Of a DNA stretch of 64,000 bases, positions 1-8,407 are shown in pieces. The stretch is from Gammaproteobacteria bacterium (lineage in GTDB: Bacteria > Pseudomonadota > Gammaproteobacteria > Steroidobacterales > Steroidobacteraceae). Location: the NCBI GenBank assembly GCA_016707425.1, contig JADJHU010000001.1:310001-374000 (forward strand). Direction: 5' to 3'. Below the pieces are notes generated by a model. The model was not told the DNA's origin. It worked only from the letters and a program-made list of their open reading frames with translations, and did not search any database. A program made the position numbers and the translations under genes. The first letter of the stretch is position 1. The number at the start of each line of letters is the position of its first letter.

Positions 1-596
1 ATCGCCGGCAGCGCCACCTCGAGGGCACCGAGAAGGAGCGCGTCGAGGTCCTCGCCCACCGGCGCGGGAAAGTGCGCCAGGAGCTCGCCCGCATTGCGGG
101 CCCCGAAGGTCGCGAGACGCTCTGGCGCGATGTCGCTGGCACGCGCCTGGTCGAGGATCGCCTTCAGGGTATCTTCCCAGCTATCTATGCCGAGGCGGCG
201 TGCGCATGCCACCAGTTCCTGCAGGGCATCGCCGTCGGTGACGGCGTCGATGGCCTCGCGCACGAGCAGGCCCGACTGCGTCTCCTCCAGCACGCGCTGC
301 ACCGTGGCGAGCCCGGCCTCGAAGGCAAAGCGCTCGAGGAAGCCGCCGCAGACACTGTTCACGGTGCCGATACGCGCCTGTCCGATGGCGCTCGCCAGCG
401 CGAATTCACCCTGCTCGATGAGCGCCTTGCGCACCCGCTCGCGCAGCTCGGTGGCCGCCTTCCTCGTGAAGGTCGTGGCGAGCACACCTTGGGGTCGCAC
501 CTGCCCGGAGCTCAGCCTCTCGTGCAGGATCTGCGTCAGGCGATAAGTCTTGCCGCTGCCGGCCCCGGCACTGACGAAGCTGAGCGTACCCACCAT
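1..596 (-). CDS. UvrD/AddA-like helicase-nuclease, N-terminal part (cut by window edge)
   Basis: The reverse-strand frame is open from an ATG at 596 to the window start, giving about 198 residues. It begins with a superfamily 1 helicase Walker A loop, SAGAGSGKT, at residues 8-16, followed by the motif Ia region ATTFTRKAATELRER. This is the N-terminal ATPase domain of a UvrD/RecB/AddA-type helicase, the motor of double-strand break resection enzymes. It starts 3 bp after the stop of the PD-(D/E)XK nuclease gene upstream, so the two are one operon and probably one complex. The rest of the gene lies outside the window, so the C-terminal nuclease domain cannot be assessed. Confidence 0.88.
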   Translation of the reverse strand, partial: MVGTLSFVSAGAGSGKTYRLTQILHERLSSGQVRPQGVLATTFTRKAATELRERVRKALIEQGEFALASAIGQARIGTVNSVCGGFLERFAFEAGLATVQRVLEETQSGLLVREAIDAVTDGDALQELVACARRLGIDSWEDTLKAILDQARASDIAPERLATFGARNAGELLAHFPAPVGEDLDALLLGALEVALPA

Positions 597-599
597 CGC

Positions 600-3230
600 T
601 CAGTCCTCCCAGCCCGCGAGCCAGCGGTAGTCGTCGTAGTCCGCGCGCAGCGCCTCGGGCGCGAGAGCGGCCGCGGGCGCCGTGGATTCTGGCGTGGGCT
701 CGATGCCCTCGACGGCGACTTCGATCGCGCCTGCATCGAGCTGCGAACGTCGCCATTGCCACGCGGCGATGAAGCGCTCCCACAGCAGCTCGAGACTTTC
801 CGTGGCACGCGACGGCACGGCACTCGCCGCGGGAAAAAAGCGCTCGTCCAGCGCCAGCAGGCGCGCGGCCTCGAGGATGAAGTAGGCGACCCCCGGCCAT
901 GCGCCCGTCTCCTGCTGCAGCAGCTGCGCATAGACGAGGAGCTGCAGGTGGCGATCCTCCACGAGGCGCTCCCTGTAGTGGTTGCCGCCCGACCACTTCA
1001 TGTCGACGATGGCCGACTCGCCGGAGCGCTTGCGCACCACGAGATCGGCAACGCCTTCAAGCTCACCGCCCCTGAAGCGGCCGGCGAGCGCGCGCTCCGG
1101 CTCGACCGCCTCGACGCCCGCGGCCACGAACTGCCGCTGCAGCACGGCGATCGCTTCCTGGACAGCATGGCGCAGCCGCTCGCAGTCGCCGCGCCGCCCC
1201 GGCAGGCGCAGCACCGCCCCCTCCTCGGCCACGACGGCCGCGAACTCGCGCGCGAACCAGGCCTGACGTGCGTCCTCGCCGAGCGCGAGTGCGCCCGGCA
1301 TGCGGAAGAAGCGCTCGATCAGCCGGTGTGCGAGATTGCCGTAGAGGCGATTCGTGTCGGCGACGCCCAGGAGGTTCGAGGGACTCAGCCGCGCGGCATA
1401 CTGCAGCACCCACTGATGCGGCGCGTTCAGGAAGACATCGAGGCTGGAATAGGATTCACGCGGGCGCGCCGGGATCTGCACCGTGCGCGGCAGCGTCCAC
1501 CAGCGCCGCCGGCGTGGCAGTGGCGCGTGGACGAGCGGCGGCAGGCCACTGCCGGCATCAGCGGCCAGGATATTCTCGAGCGCAACCGGCTGCACGCCGG
1601 CGGCAAGCCACTGGATCTCCTGCCACAACGGGTGCACCTCTGCCCCCTGCGGCGGCAGCACGAGCACGAGCTGTCGGCGCGCCTTCAGCACCGGTCTCAG
1701 CGCGTCCTCGCTGCGCCGCTGCAGCACCTCCGCGAGCGGCGGCAGCGCCACGCCCGCCTCCGCGAGCGAAGCGAGCTCGCGTGCGCTCCAAGGGTAGTGA
1801 GGCGGCAGCGCGGGTGCACCCATCTGCCACCAGATCACCCGATCGAAGGACTCAAGCAGCGCCCCGGGATCGGAGACAGACGGCACGCGCCCCACCTGCG
1901 CGTGCAGGGCAGAGTTCGGCGCACCTCGTGCCATGCACTGCGCCACCAGCGCCTCGAGCTCCGCTCGCGCGAGCGTGGACTCGCCACGTGCAGCAAATGC
2001 CTCGAGGGCCGCCGTCACCGCGCCGGCCTGCGCGGCACCGGTGGCCGCCGCGGCCGCGCGGTTCGCGTCCGCGCCCACGAGGCGCGCACTGAAATAGGCC
2101 CGGATCGCCCGGCTTCTCTGGAGCAGCATGGCGATCGGCGCGCCCTGCCCGGGACCGTAGCGCGCGTGCTCGACCCAGGATGCCAATGCCTGCCGCAGCT
2201 CCGCGGCACGCTGCGGATGACGCTGCAGGAGCTCGCCCACCGCGGCACGCCAGCGTGGACCGCCGATGCCGGGGAACTCCGCCACCACTTCGGCCAGGCG
2301 CTGCCGCGCATAGCCGGGCACCGGCCCGACCGGGTGCGCGAGAAACTGCAGGAGTGCGTGCACGTCGAGCGGCTCCCAGACGAGGGCGAGCGCGAGCGGC
2401 AGGAGCTGCAGCGCCGGGGCGAGCGGGCTCGGATCCTGGAAGCCCTGGCGCGCAACGTCGGCGGCATCGAGCGTGACATCGAGGAGCGTGCGGCGCTCCC
2501 CGGCGACGAGCGCTACATCTTTCTGCGATGTGGTCAGCTCATGCGCCAGCCAGCGGGCGGCGACGAGCGCCGTCTCCGCACGCACCACGCGCAGGCTGCC
2601 GTCATCGGCCCATGCGATCTTTTCCTCGGACTTCACACCGTCGTGCGCCGCCCGCAACGCACGCTGCAGCTTCCCAAGCACGGTCCCCGGATCCGCCGCG
2701 GGCTGGCAGGCCGCGGCCTCGCGCACAGGCAGCTGCGCCAGCACCTCCTGCCAGCGCCTGGGAAAGACCGTCTGGGGATCGGCGAGTTCGAGACACTCGA
2801 CCTGCACCGGTCGAGTCCTGAGCGACCCGGCCACGCGCGCCAGGCGCTCGCCGATCGAGGGAACGAGAAGCTCGCGCGCTGCGACCTCGACGGCCGCGAG
2901 ATCCGCAATCCGTGCGCCTGCTCCACGCGCGCACTCGCCACTCCAGCCGTGCAGCTGCCAGATGTCGCGCCAGGAAAGGAGCGTCGCCGCCGTGCCGACC
3001 GGGTCGATGCCGAAGGAGGCGTGATAGAAGCGCGCCGGCGCGTCGAGCCGGCGCAGGCACTCGCGGTACTGCGTCACGCGCTCGGGCAGCGGGCACTCGG
3101 CACGCAGCAGGCCGAGCTGCGTCTCGAGCAGATCGAGGAGCCCCAGCGGGCCGAGCACCGGCTCGCCGAGCCGGTGTGCGGGGCGCCAGCCCTGCTCGCC
3201 ATCGAGATGCAGCCCGAAGGTGATACGCAT
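600..3230 (-). CDS. PD-(D/E)XK nuclease family protein, AddB-like partner
   Basis: This 876-residue protein ends in a RecB-like PD-(D/E)XK nuclease domain. Around residues 790-850 are a G-x-ADLVV strand, the catalytic AIVDMKWSGG (D and K of the D..DxK motif) and QLLVYAQLL, the usual order for AddB and Cas4-type nucleases. The N-terminal part resembles an inactivated helicase, with no Walker A motif. The ATG at 3230 gives a typical family start (MRITFGLHLDG). Its product probably acts with the helicase encoded immediately downstream in DNA end resection. A decayed IS3 copy ends just upstream, so the original promoter region may be altered. Confidence 0.85.
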   Translation of the reverse strand: MRITFGLHLDGEQGWRPAHRLGEPVLGPLGLLDLLETQLGLLRAECPLPERVTQYRECLRRLDAPARFYHASFGIDPVGTAATLLSWRDIWQLHGWSGECARGAGARIADLAAVEVAARELLVPSIGERLARVAGSLRTRPVQVECLELADPQTVFPRRWQEVLAQLPVREAAACQPAADPGTVLGKLQRALRAAHDGVKSEEKIAWADDGSLRVVRAETALVAARWLAHELTTSQKDVALVAGERRTLLDVTLDAADVARQGFQDPSPLAPALQLLPLALALVWEPLDVHALLQFLAHPVGPVPGYARQRLAEVVAEFPGIGGPRWRAAVGELLQRHPQRAAELRQALASWVEHARYGPGQGAPIAMLLQRSRAIRAYFSARLVGADANRAAAAATGAAQAGAVTAALEAFAARGESTLARAELEALVAQCMARGAPNSALHAQVGRVPSVSDPGALLESFDRVIWWQMGAPALPPHYPWSARELASLAEAGVALPPLAEVLQRRSEDALRPVLKARRQLVLVLPPQGAEVHPLWQEIQWLAAGVQPVALENILAADAGSGLPPLVHAPLPRRRRWWTLPRTVQIPARPRESYSSLDVFLNAPHQWVLQYAARLSPSNLLGVADTNRLYGNLAHRLIERFFRMPGALALGEDARQAWFAREFAAVVAEEGAVLRLPGRRGDCERLRHAVQEAIAVLQRQFVAAGVEAVEPERALAGRFRGGELEGVADLVVRKRSGESAIVDMKWSGGNHYRERLVEDRHLQLLVYAQLLQQETGAWPGVAYFILEAARLLALDERFFPAASAVPSRATESLELLWERFIAAWQWRRSQLDAGAIEVAVEGIEPTPESTAPAAALAPEALRADYDDYRWLAGWED

Positions 3231-3239
3231 CGCGTCGCC

Positions 3240-3914
3240 TCAGAGGAGTCGGCCGACATTCATGAGCGTCAGCACGCCGGGGATCACGAACAGGCCCGCC
3301 GCAATCGCGTGGATCAGAGGAATCGATACCTTATACTCCGGTTCGAACCCTGCTGGCGGGACGTGGCCGATCGGTTCCAGAAGCCGCCGATGATTGAACC
3401 AGTCGACCCCCTCGAGCGTGGCGGACTCGGCCGCGGCGTTGTCGTAGGAGTCCCCAACACTGCCGACGGAAGCCTTCACGCCGACTTCGGTCAACCGCTC
3501 GGCGTAGCGAATCGACAGATATTGCGAGCCACGATCGCTGTGATGAATGAGCCCCGCTCCGTCCCTCCGAGCATGCAGCGCCTGCTCGAGTGCATCGAGC
3601 ACGAGCTCGGTGTGCATCGAGCGGCTCACCCGCCAGCCGACGATCCGTCGGGCAAACACATCGATCACGAGGGAGACGTGGACAAACCCGCCCCAGGTGA
3701 CCACGAAGGTGAAGTCGGCCACCCACAGTTGATCGGGCCGAGACGCCGTCGAGCCCGAGAGGTCGGCGTCGCGTTGTATGCGAGCCGGCAGGCGGGACGG
3801 ATCCCGCTGCCGTGTCCGATGCTTGTAGTAGCTCGACGGGGCGATCTGAAGCTCCCTGCAGATCGGCTCGACCCCGTATTCGTCTCGATGCGCGTCGATG
3901 AACGCCACCATCAC
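3240..3914 (-). pseudogene. IS3-family OrfB transposase remnant with chimeric C-terminus
   Basis: The open frame carries DDE integrase-core pieces of an IS3-family OrfB: RPDQLWVADFTFV (first D), HHSDRGSQY (second D), then VGDSYDNAAAES (E). Compared with the usual roughly 290 residues, the stretch between RIQRDADLSG and STASRPDQ (HTH_21 region) is missing, and about 24 residues are missing between DNAAAES and ATLEGVDWFNHRR. After EPIGHVPPAGFEPEY the frame runs into about 30 hydrophobic residues that do not belong to a transposase and stop 10 bp before the nuclease gene. They may be the tail of a chromosomal membrane-protein gene fused to the IS by deletion. It starts GTG/ATG overlapping the orfA stop. 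Confidence 0.75.
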
Positions 3915-4261
3915 TTCCCGCGGCGGTCGAGCTCCGCCTGGGCAAAATACGCCGACGCCTTGCGCAGGATCTCATTCGCGCGCCTCATCTCAAGGTTCTC
4001 CCGCTCAAGGGCTTTCAGCCGCTCGCGCTTGCCGTTGTCGCGCTCGGCCCGCCTGACCCATTTCCTAAGCGTCTCGGCCGCGCAGCCGATCTTCGCAGCG
4101 ATGGAGCACATCGCCTCCCACTGCGAGGCGTGCTCGCCCTGGTGCTCGAAGACCAACCGCACCGCGCGCTCGCGAACCTCGCTTGAATGCCGCGTCTGTG
4201 GCGTTCCCATAGCCTCCATTCTCCCAAAGAATGGAGTCTCCGGAAAAACCGGGCCGGTCCA
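3335..4261 (-). mobile_element. Truncated IS3-family insertion sequence
   Basis: The element holds orfA and a deleted orfB. The upstream end is recognisable: about 4236-4261 reads on the minus strand TGGACCGGCCCGGTTTTTCC followed by GGAG, matching the TG...-type terminal repeat seen in many IS3 elements. No matching repeat is found downstream of orfB near 3335, so that end is lost. The intact end abuts a MerR-type gene whose start is missing. The 3335 boundary is an estimate from where transposase similarity stops. Confidence 0.65.
3911..4210 (-). CDS. IS3-family OrfA (helix-turn-helix transposase subunit)
   Basis: This 99-residue protein (MGTPQTRHSSEVRERAVRL...) is a typical IS3 OrfA: an N-terminal HTH, here SIAAKIGCAAETLRKWVRRAE, and a leucine-zipper-like segment ending in NEILRKASAYFAQAELDRR. 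I chose the ATG at 4210 because a GGAGG lies just upstream. The stop overlaps the orfB start, the usual arrangement for -1 frameshifting to OrfAB. OrfA looks intact, but its OrfB partner is internally deleted, so the element should not transpose on its own. Confidence 0.85.
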   Translation of the reverse strand: MGTPQTRHSSEVRERAVRLVFEHQGEHASQWEAMCSIAAKIGCAAETLRKWVRRAERDNGKRERLKALERENLEMRRANEILRKASAYFAQAELDRRGK

Positions 4262-4581
4262 CATTGCCTCGTTGGGTCCGCAAGGGTGCCTGCTACACCC
4301 AGCGCGACGTCGAACAGCTCGTGCTGGTACGGAAGTGGCAGCTCGCGGGGCTGTCTCTGGAACAGATCGGCGAGTTGCTCAAGCAGCAGGACACGGCCCC
4401 CGACCTCCAACGCCGCAACACCCCGGGGACGGTGGAGGTCTGGAGCCCCCTGTTCGTCGCCGACGGCGTCGAGCTCACCCTGGAACCTGGCCACGCCGGG
4501 CTGACGCCGGAGCGGGTGCGGACCTTCTTCCGCGCGGCGACGCAGACCTACGCGCAGATTCACAAGAGCGAAGAAGAATGA
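4231..4581 (+). pseudogene. 5'-truncated MerR-type HTH protein
   Basis: From about residue 13 the frame reads PRWVRKGACYTQRDVEQLVLVRKWQLAGLSLEQIGELLKQ, resembling the second half of a MerR DNA-binding domain (YTQRDVEQL matching the Y(S/T)..D...L wing and following helix). The first helix-turn-helix is missing. The first 11 codons come from the IS3 terminal repeat, whose outer end lies at 4261, so the insertion removed the native start. About 70 residues follow without a recognised domain. The stop overlaps the next gene by ATGA. Confidence 0.6.
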
Positions 4582-4838
4582 ACAATCTGGTACCGGCTGT
4601 CACCGGCCTGGAAGGCGAAGGCGTCGCCCTGTGCGATGACGCGCACTCGGCACTCGGGTTGCTGCAGATGCGTGCCCGCGAAAAGATGGATACCCTGGGG
4701 CACCTCGTGCGCATGCAGGAGCGCGTGGAAGAGCTGCGCTTCGGGATGGATGAACAATCGCCACTCGCTGAGGCCGCCCGTGCACGCCGCACGGACGACG
4801 AGCGCCCCGTCAGCCGCGCTCGCAGAGGCGACTGCTGA
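4578..4838 (+). CDS. Small hypothetical protein coupled to the MerR remnant
   Basis: An 86-residue frame starts with an ATG overlapping the stop of the truncated MerR gene (ATGA) and ends 6 bp before the DUF123 gene. The middle (residues 20-60) is predicted helical and charged; I recognise no family. The tight coupling at both ends is the only support for it being real. Confidence 0.4.
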   Translation: MNNLVPAVTGLEGEGVALCDDAHSALGLLQMRAREKMDTLGHLVRMQERVEELRFGMDEQSPLAEAARARRTDDERPVSRARRGDC

Positions 4839-4844
4839 TCGACG

Positions 4845-5213
4845 ATGAACGCACGTCGTGCCGTCAGCTACCAGCTCGTGATCGAGGTGATGCGACCCCG
4901 GCGCATCGCCATAGGGCGCCTCGGCACCTTCGAGTTCGCAGCCGGCACCTACGTGTACACGGGATCGGCACGGCGGAACTTCGAAGCACGTATCGCGCGA
5001 CACCAGCGAAAGGCAAAGCCGCTGCGCTGGCACATCGACTACCTGCTGGCGGTGCGAGGCGTGAGGATCCTCAGGATCATGCGCTCACCCCGCGCAGAGT
5101 GTGCGTTGAACCAGGCGACTGCGGGGCAGACATCAATCGCGGGCTTCGGCGCATCGGATTGCCGTGCGGGCTGCGGCAGCCATCTCAGGCATCTCGGCGC
5201 GCAGCCCGGGTGA
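4845..5213 (+). CDS. DUF123 (GIY-YIG-like) protein
   Basis: This 122-residue protein has the full set of DUF123 hallmarks: GTYVYTGSARRNFEARIARHQR near residues 33-54, WHIDYLL near 63, a single C in ECALNQA, and FGASDCRAGCGSHLRHLG near the C-terminus. DUF123 proteins are short nuclease-fold proteins related to GIY-YIG endonucleases and sometimes fused to endonuclease III; the substrate is unknown. Its 3' end overlaps the convergent LLM oxidoreductase gene by 29 bp. Confidence 0.85.
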   Translation: MNARRAVSYQLVIEVMRPRRIAIGRLGTFEFAAGTYVYTGSARRNFEARIARHQRKAKPLRWHIDYLLAVRGVRILRIMRSPRAECALNQATAGQTSIAGFGASDCRAGCGSHLRHLGAQPG

Positions 5214-6129
5214 CCGCAGAATAACCACGCAGACGAGGCACCACATCCCTGAAGAGTCGCTCGATCATGGGATCCGGGTCGGCATCGCCCGTCGCCGGAC
5301 ACAGGATGAAGTGGCGGGCGCCGGCATCATGAAATGCGCACAGCCGCTCGAGCACTTCGTCGGCCGTTCCGGCAGCCGCCACACGCTCGATCATGGCGCC
5401 GAAGTCCTGCGCATAGGTGCTGCCGAGCGAGCGCGCCGCCTGTTCGCGTGCGAGCCGGCCGTCCGTGCCGACATTGCAGAACACCCAGACGCACCAGTCG
5501 AAGCCATCGAGCGCACGTCCTTGCGTGGCTGCAAACTCGCGGATCGAGGCGACCGAACGCGCATAACGCCCGGGCGAATACAGGTACGGGCACCAGCCAT
5601 CACCGAGCGTCGCGGCACGCCGCATGGCTGGTGGCTGACGACCGGCGACCACGATCGACGGCCCGCCCGCCTGGATCGGCGCCGGATGGATGCGCACGCT
5701 GTCCATAGAATAAAAACGCCCGTGGTGCGTGACGGGTTCGCCGAGCCAGAAGCGGCGCAGGAGGGGGATGGCCTCGTCAGTGCGCGGACCGCGTTCACCG
5801 ATCGGCACCTGACACGCACGAAACTCCTCCGGGTATTCGCCCCCAACCCCCACTCCGAGCACGATACGCCCACCGCTTGCGCGGTCGAGATCCGCGATCT
5901 GCTTCGCGACGATTGCAGGTGGATAGAGCGGCAGGAGCAGCACCATCGTGCCGACCTGCACTCGCGAGCTCAGCGCGGCGAGCCGTGCCAGACCGACCAT
6001 CGCCTCCGGGCTCCCATTGGGCGCAGCCACATGCCCGCCCGTCCACAGCGAGTCTATCGGGAGCTCCTCGAGCTCGCGCACGGGCCGGCACGCGCCCACT
6101 GGAACGAGACCGATACGGATCGTATTCAA
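5185..6129 (-). CDS. LLM-class flavin-dependent oxidoreductase
   Basis: The protein is about 314 residues if started at the TTG at 6129 (NTIRIGLVPVG, the first beta strand). Typical bacterial luciferase-like monooxygenase features follow: SLWTGGHVAAP, the MVLLLPLYPPAIVAKQIADLDRASGGR segment, GVGVGGEYPEEF and the C-terminal AGTADEVLERLCAFHDAGARHFIL. Family members use FMN or F420; the sequence alone does not decide which. The frame stays open upstream to 6552 but that part overlaps the PAP2 gene on the other strand, and no ATG or GTG lies between, so the start is uncertain. Confidence 0.8.
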   Translation of the reverse strand: MNTIRIGLVPVGACRPVRELEELPIDSLWTGGHVAAPNGSPEAMVGLARLAALSSRVQVGTMVLLLPLYPPAIVAKQIADLDRASGGRIVLGVGVGGEYPEEFRACQVPIGERGPRTDEAIPLLRRFWLGEPVTHHGRFYSMDSVRIHPAPIQAGGPSIVVAGRQPPAMRRAATLGDGWCPYLYSPGRYARSVASIREFAATQGRALDGFDWCVWVFCNVGTDGRLAREQAARSLGSTYAQDFGAMIERVAAAGTADEVLERLCAFHDAGARHFILCPATGDADPDPMIERLFRDVVPRLRGYSAVTRAARRDA

Positions 6130-6239
6130 GGTGGAGGAAGGATACCTGCGCCTCTCGGGACGGGGTAATGATTTCGCGGCCCGGCGACAGGAACAACGAG
6201 TAAAGTACCGCAAGTCACCATCACTCCACCGGGAATCGG

Positions 6240-7046
6240 ATGTCCACACTGCGATGCGCGGCGCTCGTCCTCGCGGCCAGTCTGCTCGCCAGCTGCGCCA
6301 CGAGCCCGACTGGCGCTCACTGGGGCGAAGACACGACGCTGCAGCCGGGCTGGCATCGGCTGCGCAATGCAGCCATGGACGCCGCCACGAATCCGCGGGT
6401 GTGGATTCCGCTGGCGGGTGCGGCGGCGCTGCAGATTGGCAATGCAGACCACAGACTGTCCGACTGGGCTCGCGACCACCATCCGGTCTTCGGTTCGGCG
6501 AAGAGCGCCTCCGACTGGACCGATCGCCTGCGCGTTGTCTCGGCAGTGGCATACGCTGGCACGGTGCTGGCCACGCCCGGCAGCGACGACACCGGTGAAT
6601 GGCTCGCCGACAAGACCCGCGGCGTGCTGGGTGGCATCGGTGCCGCGGCGCTGACCACGGGCGCCGTGTTCGCCCTCAAGAGCACCACGGGCCGTGAACG
6701 ACCGGACCACTCCGATGACGAGAGCCTGCCATCGGGCCACACCGCTACCGTGGCCGTGCTGAACCAGCTCTCCGAGCGCAACCTGCAATCGGTGCGCATC
6801 GCCGGCGGCACACGACTCGCAATGGATCTCGGGCTCGACAGCCTGACGGTGATGACCGCGTGGTCACGCCTCGAGGCCGGCGCCCACTATCCGTCCGACA
6901 CACTGCTCAGTATGGCGATCGCCCACTTCGTGGGTATGACGGTGAACGATGCCTTCGTCGCGCCGCGTTTCGGTGAGCACCTCGGCCTGTCGGTCGTGCC
7001 GGTGCAGGGCAATGGCGCGATGCTGAGCTGGAACTATACGTTCTGA
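6240..7046 (+). CDS. PAP2-family phosphatase lipoprotein
   Basis: The 268-residue protein begins with a lipoprotein signal peptide ending in the lipobox LLASC (Cys19). All three PAP2 phosphatase motifs are present: KSTTGRERPD (K-x6-RP), LPSGHTATV (PSGH) and SRLEAGAHYPSDTL (SR-x5-H-x3-D). It is therefore probably an active membrane-anchored periplasmic acid phosphatase or lipid-phosphate phosphatase. The C-terminal NYTF ends in an aromatic residue. It stands alone, divergent from the LLM gene. Confidence 0.88.
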   Translation: MSTLRCAALVLAASLLASCATSPTGAHWGEDTTLQPGWHRLRNAAMDAATNPRVWIPLAGAAALQIGNADHRLSDWARDHHPVFGSAKSASDWTDRLRVVSAVAYAGTVLATPGSDDTGEWLADKTRGVLGGIGAAALTTGAVFALKSTTGRERPDHSDDESLPSGHTATVAVLNQLSERNLQSVRIAGGTRLAMDLGLDSLTVMTAWSRLEAGAHYPSDTLLSMAIAHFVGMTVNDAFVAPRFGEHLGLSVVPVQGNGAMLSWNYTF

Positions 7047-7083
7047 ACTCGCGCGATCGGGATCGGATCCCCGCGCGGCCGGC

Positions 7084-8340
7084 TCACCCGCCGCGGGCCG
7101 CCTGCGCAATGGCGTTGGACCATGCGAGGGCCTTCACCTGGATCCAGGCGATGTCGTCGAAGCGACAGGGATCGTCATTCGCCAGCAGCGCAGGCAGAGT
7201 CGTGGAGTCGGCCTGTTCCAGGGCCTCGACGACCTTCAGCAGGTGGCCGAGGGGCCCCGCCCTGGCGAGCAGGGCATCGCGCACGTCACCCGGCAGGCTG
7301 ATCTGGGCAATGAGATCTTCCATGCGGGTTTCCAGCAGGACGTCAAGGAGGGAGAGGATGCCCGCCATGAATGCACGATCCCGTTTCGCGACATCCCCCG
7401 ACTGTTTCTCTGCCAGGAGCTCCATCAGCCTGCCGCGAGTCGCGGCCATGCCGAGCAGCGGGCTCTGCGCGGTCCCGCGGCTGCGCTGGGCAAACAGCAG
7501 CAGCTGCACCCAGCGCTGCAGCTGCTGCTGGCCAAGGAATACCAGCGCGTGCGACAGGGAAGCGATGGGAAAGCGCAGCCCCATGCCGATCGAGTTGACC
7601 AGGCGCATCAGCTTGTAGCTCAGCTCGGGCGCCTGCTTGAACGTGGCCTCGATCTGCCTGTTGTCGGCGCTGGTCAGAACCTGCTGAAGGAGCTGCACCA
7701 GAACCTGCCTCGAGGGATCGACCCGGCGCCCTTCGAGAACCGCGGGCCTCGCGAAGAAGTAGCCCTGGAACAGATCGAAACCGAGCTCGCGGCAACGCCT
7801 GGCCTGCTCAGGACTATCGACCTTCTCGGCGAGCAGCTTCGCCCCGGTGAGACCTCGCGCCCGGGCGATCATCGCTGGCAGGTCTCCAGGTGGCGTCGCC
7901 AGCACGTCGACCTTGATGATGTCAATGAGTGGCAGGACAGGCGTGTAGTGTTCTCCGAGCTGCACGACGTCATCGAGGGCGAACGAAAATCCCAGGGCAC
8001 GCAGCTCGTGGCAGCGAGCGACGATCGCCGGCGTAATGTCCACCGTTTCCAGCAGCTCGACGACCGTGCGCTCCGGAGGCAGGAGCTCCACCGTATCTGA
8101 GAGCAGGAGATCAGCGTCGAAGTTGATGAATCCGCGGCATGTGCCCAATACCGATTCGATGCCAAGCTCGTTGAACGCGTGGGTGATGACACTGGCCGTG
8201 GCCATGCGGTTGTCCGTCACGCGACCGGAGATCGCGTCACCGGACCGGAACAGCAATTCGTAGGCAACGGTCTGCTCCCGGCGATCGAGAATAGGCTGGC
8301 GGCCCAGCCAGAATACCGGTGGCTTTTCGGGGGCAGTCAC
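7084..8340 (-). CDS. EAL/HDOD-domain signalling protein (YuxH-like)
   Basis: The protein is about 418 residues. The N-terminal half is a degenerate EAL domain: FWLGRQPILDRREQTVAYELLFRSG, where the EAL signature reads ELL, and LAEKVDSPEQARRCRELGFDLFQGYFFARP. The C-terminal half is an HDOD domain (QVLVQLLQQVLTSADNRQIEATFKQAPELSYKLMRLVNS, then FLGQQQLQRWVQLL). This is the YuxH-type architecture, usually without cyclic-di-GMP hydrolysis and linked to signalling or motility. I prefer the GTG at 8340; an in-frame ATG at 8376 is the alternative. It is divergent from the epoxide hydrolase gene. Confidence 0.85.
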   Translation of the reverse strand: MTAPEKPPVFWLGRQPILDRREQTVAYELLFRSGDAISGRVTDNRMATASVITHAFNELGIESVLGTCRGFINFDADLLLSDTVELLPPERTVVELLETVDITPAIVARCHELRALGFSFALDDVVQLGEHYTPVLPLIDIIKVDVLATPPGDLPAMIARARGLTGAKLLAEKVDSPEQARRCRELGFDLFQGYFFARPAVLEGRRVDPSRQVLVQLLQQVLTSADNRQIEATFKQAPELSYKLMRLVNSIGMGLRFPIASLSHALVFLGQQQLQRWVQLLLFAQRSRGTAQSPLLGMAATRGRLMELLAEKQSGDVAKRDRAFMAGILSLLDVLLETRMEDLIAQISLPGDVRDALLARAGPLGHLLKVVEALEQADSTTLPALLANDDPCRFDDIAWIQVKALAWSNAIAQAARGG

Positions 8341-8407
8341 GCATACAGTTTGCCCGTCCGGCAGGCCCCACGACATGACGCAGCGCACGACTCGCGCAGG
8401 AGACAGC

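Noticed and set aside
72..4838. 1588-codon open frame on the plus strand
   Set aside because: It lies antisense to the nuclease, helicase and IS genes, whose products match known families. Long antisense frames are common in GC-rich DNA; only its last 87 codons (4578-4838) are kept as a small gene.
5164..6168. 334-codon plus-strand frame
   Set aside because: Antisense to the LLM oxidoreductase, with low-complexity Arg/His-rich translation and no family resemblance.
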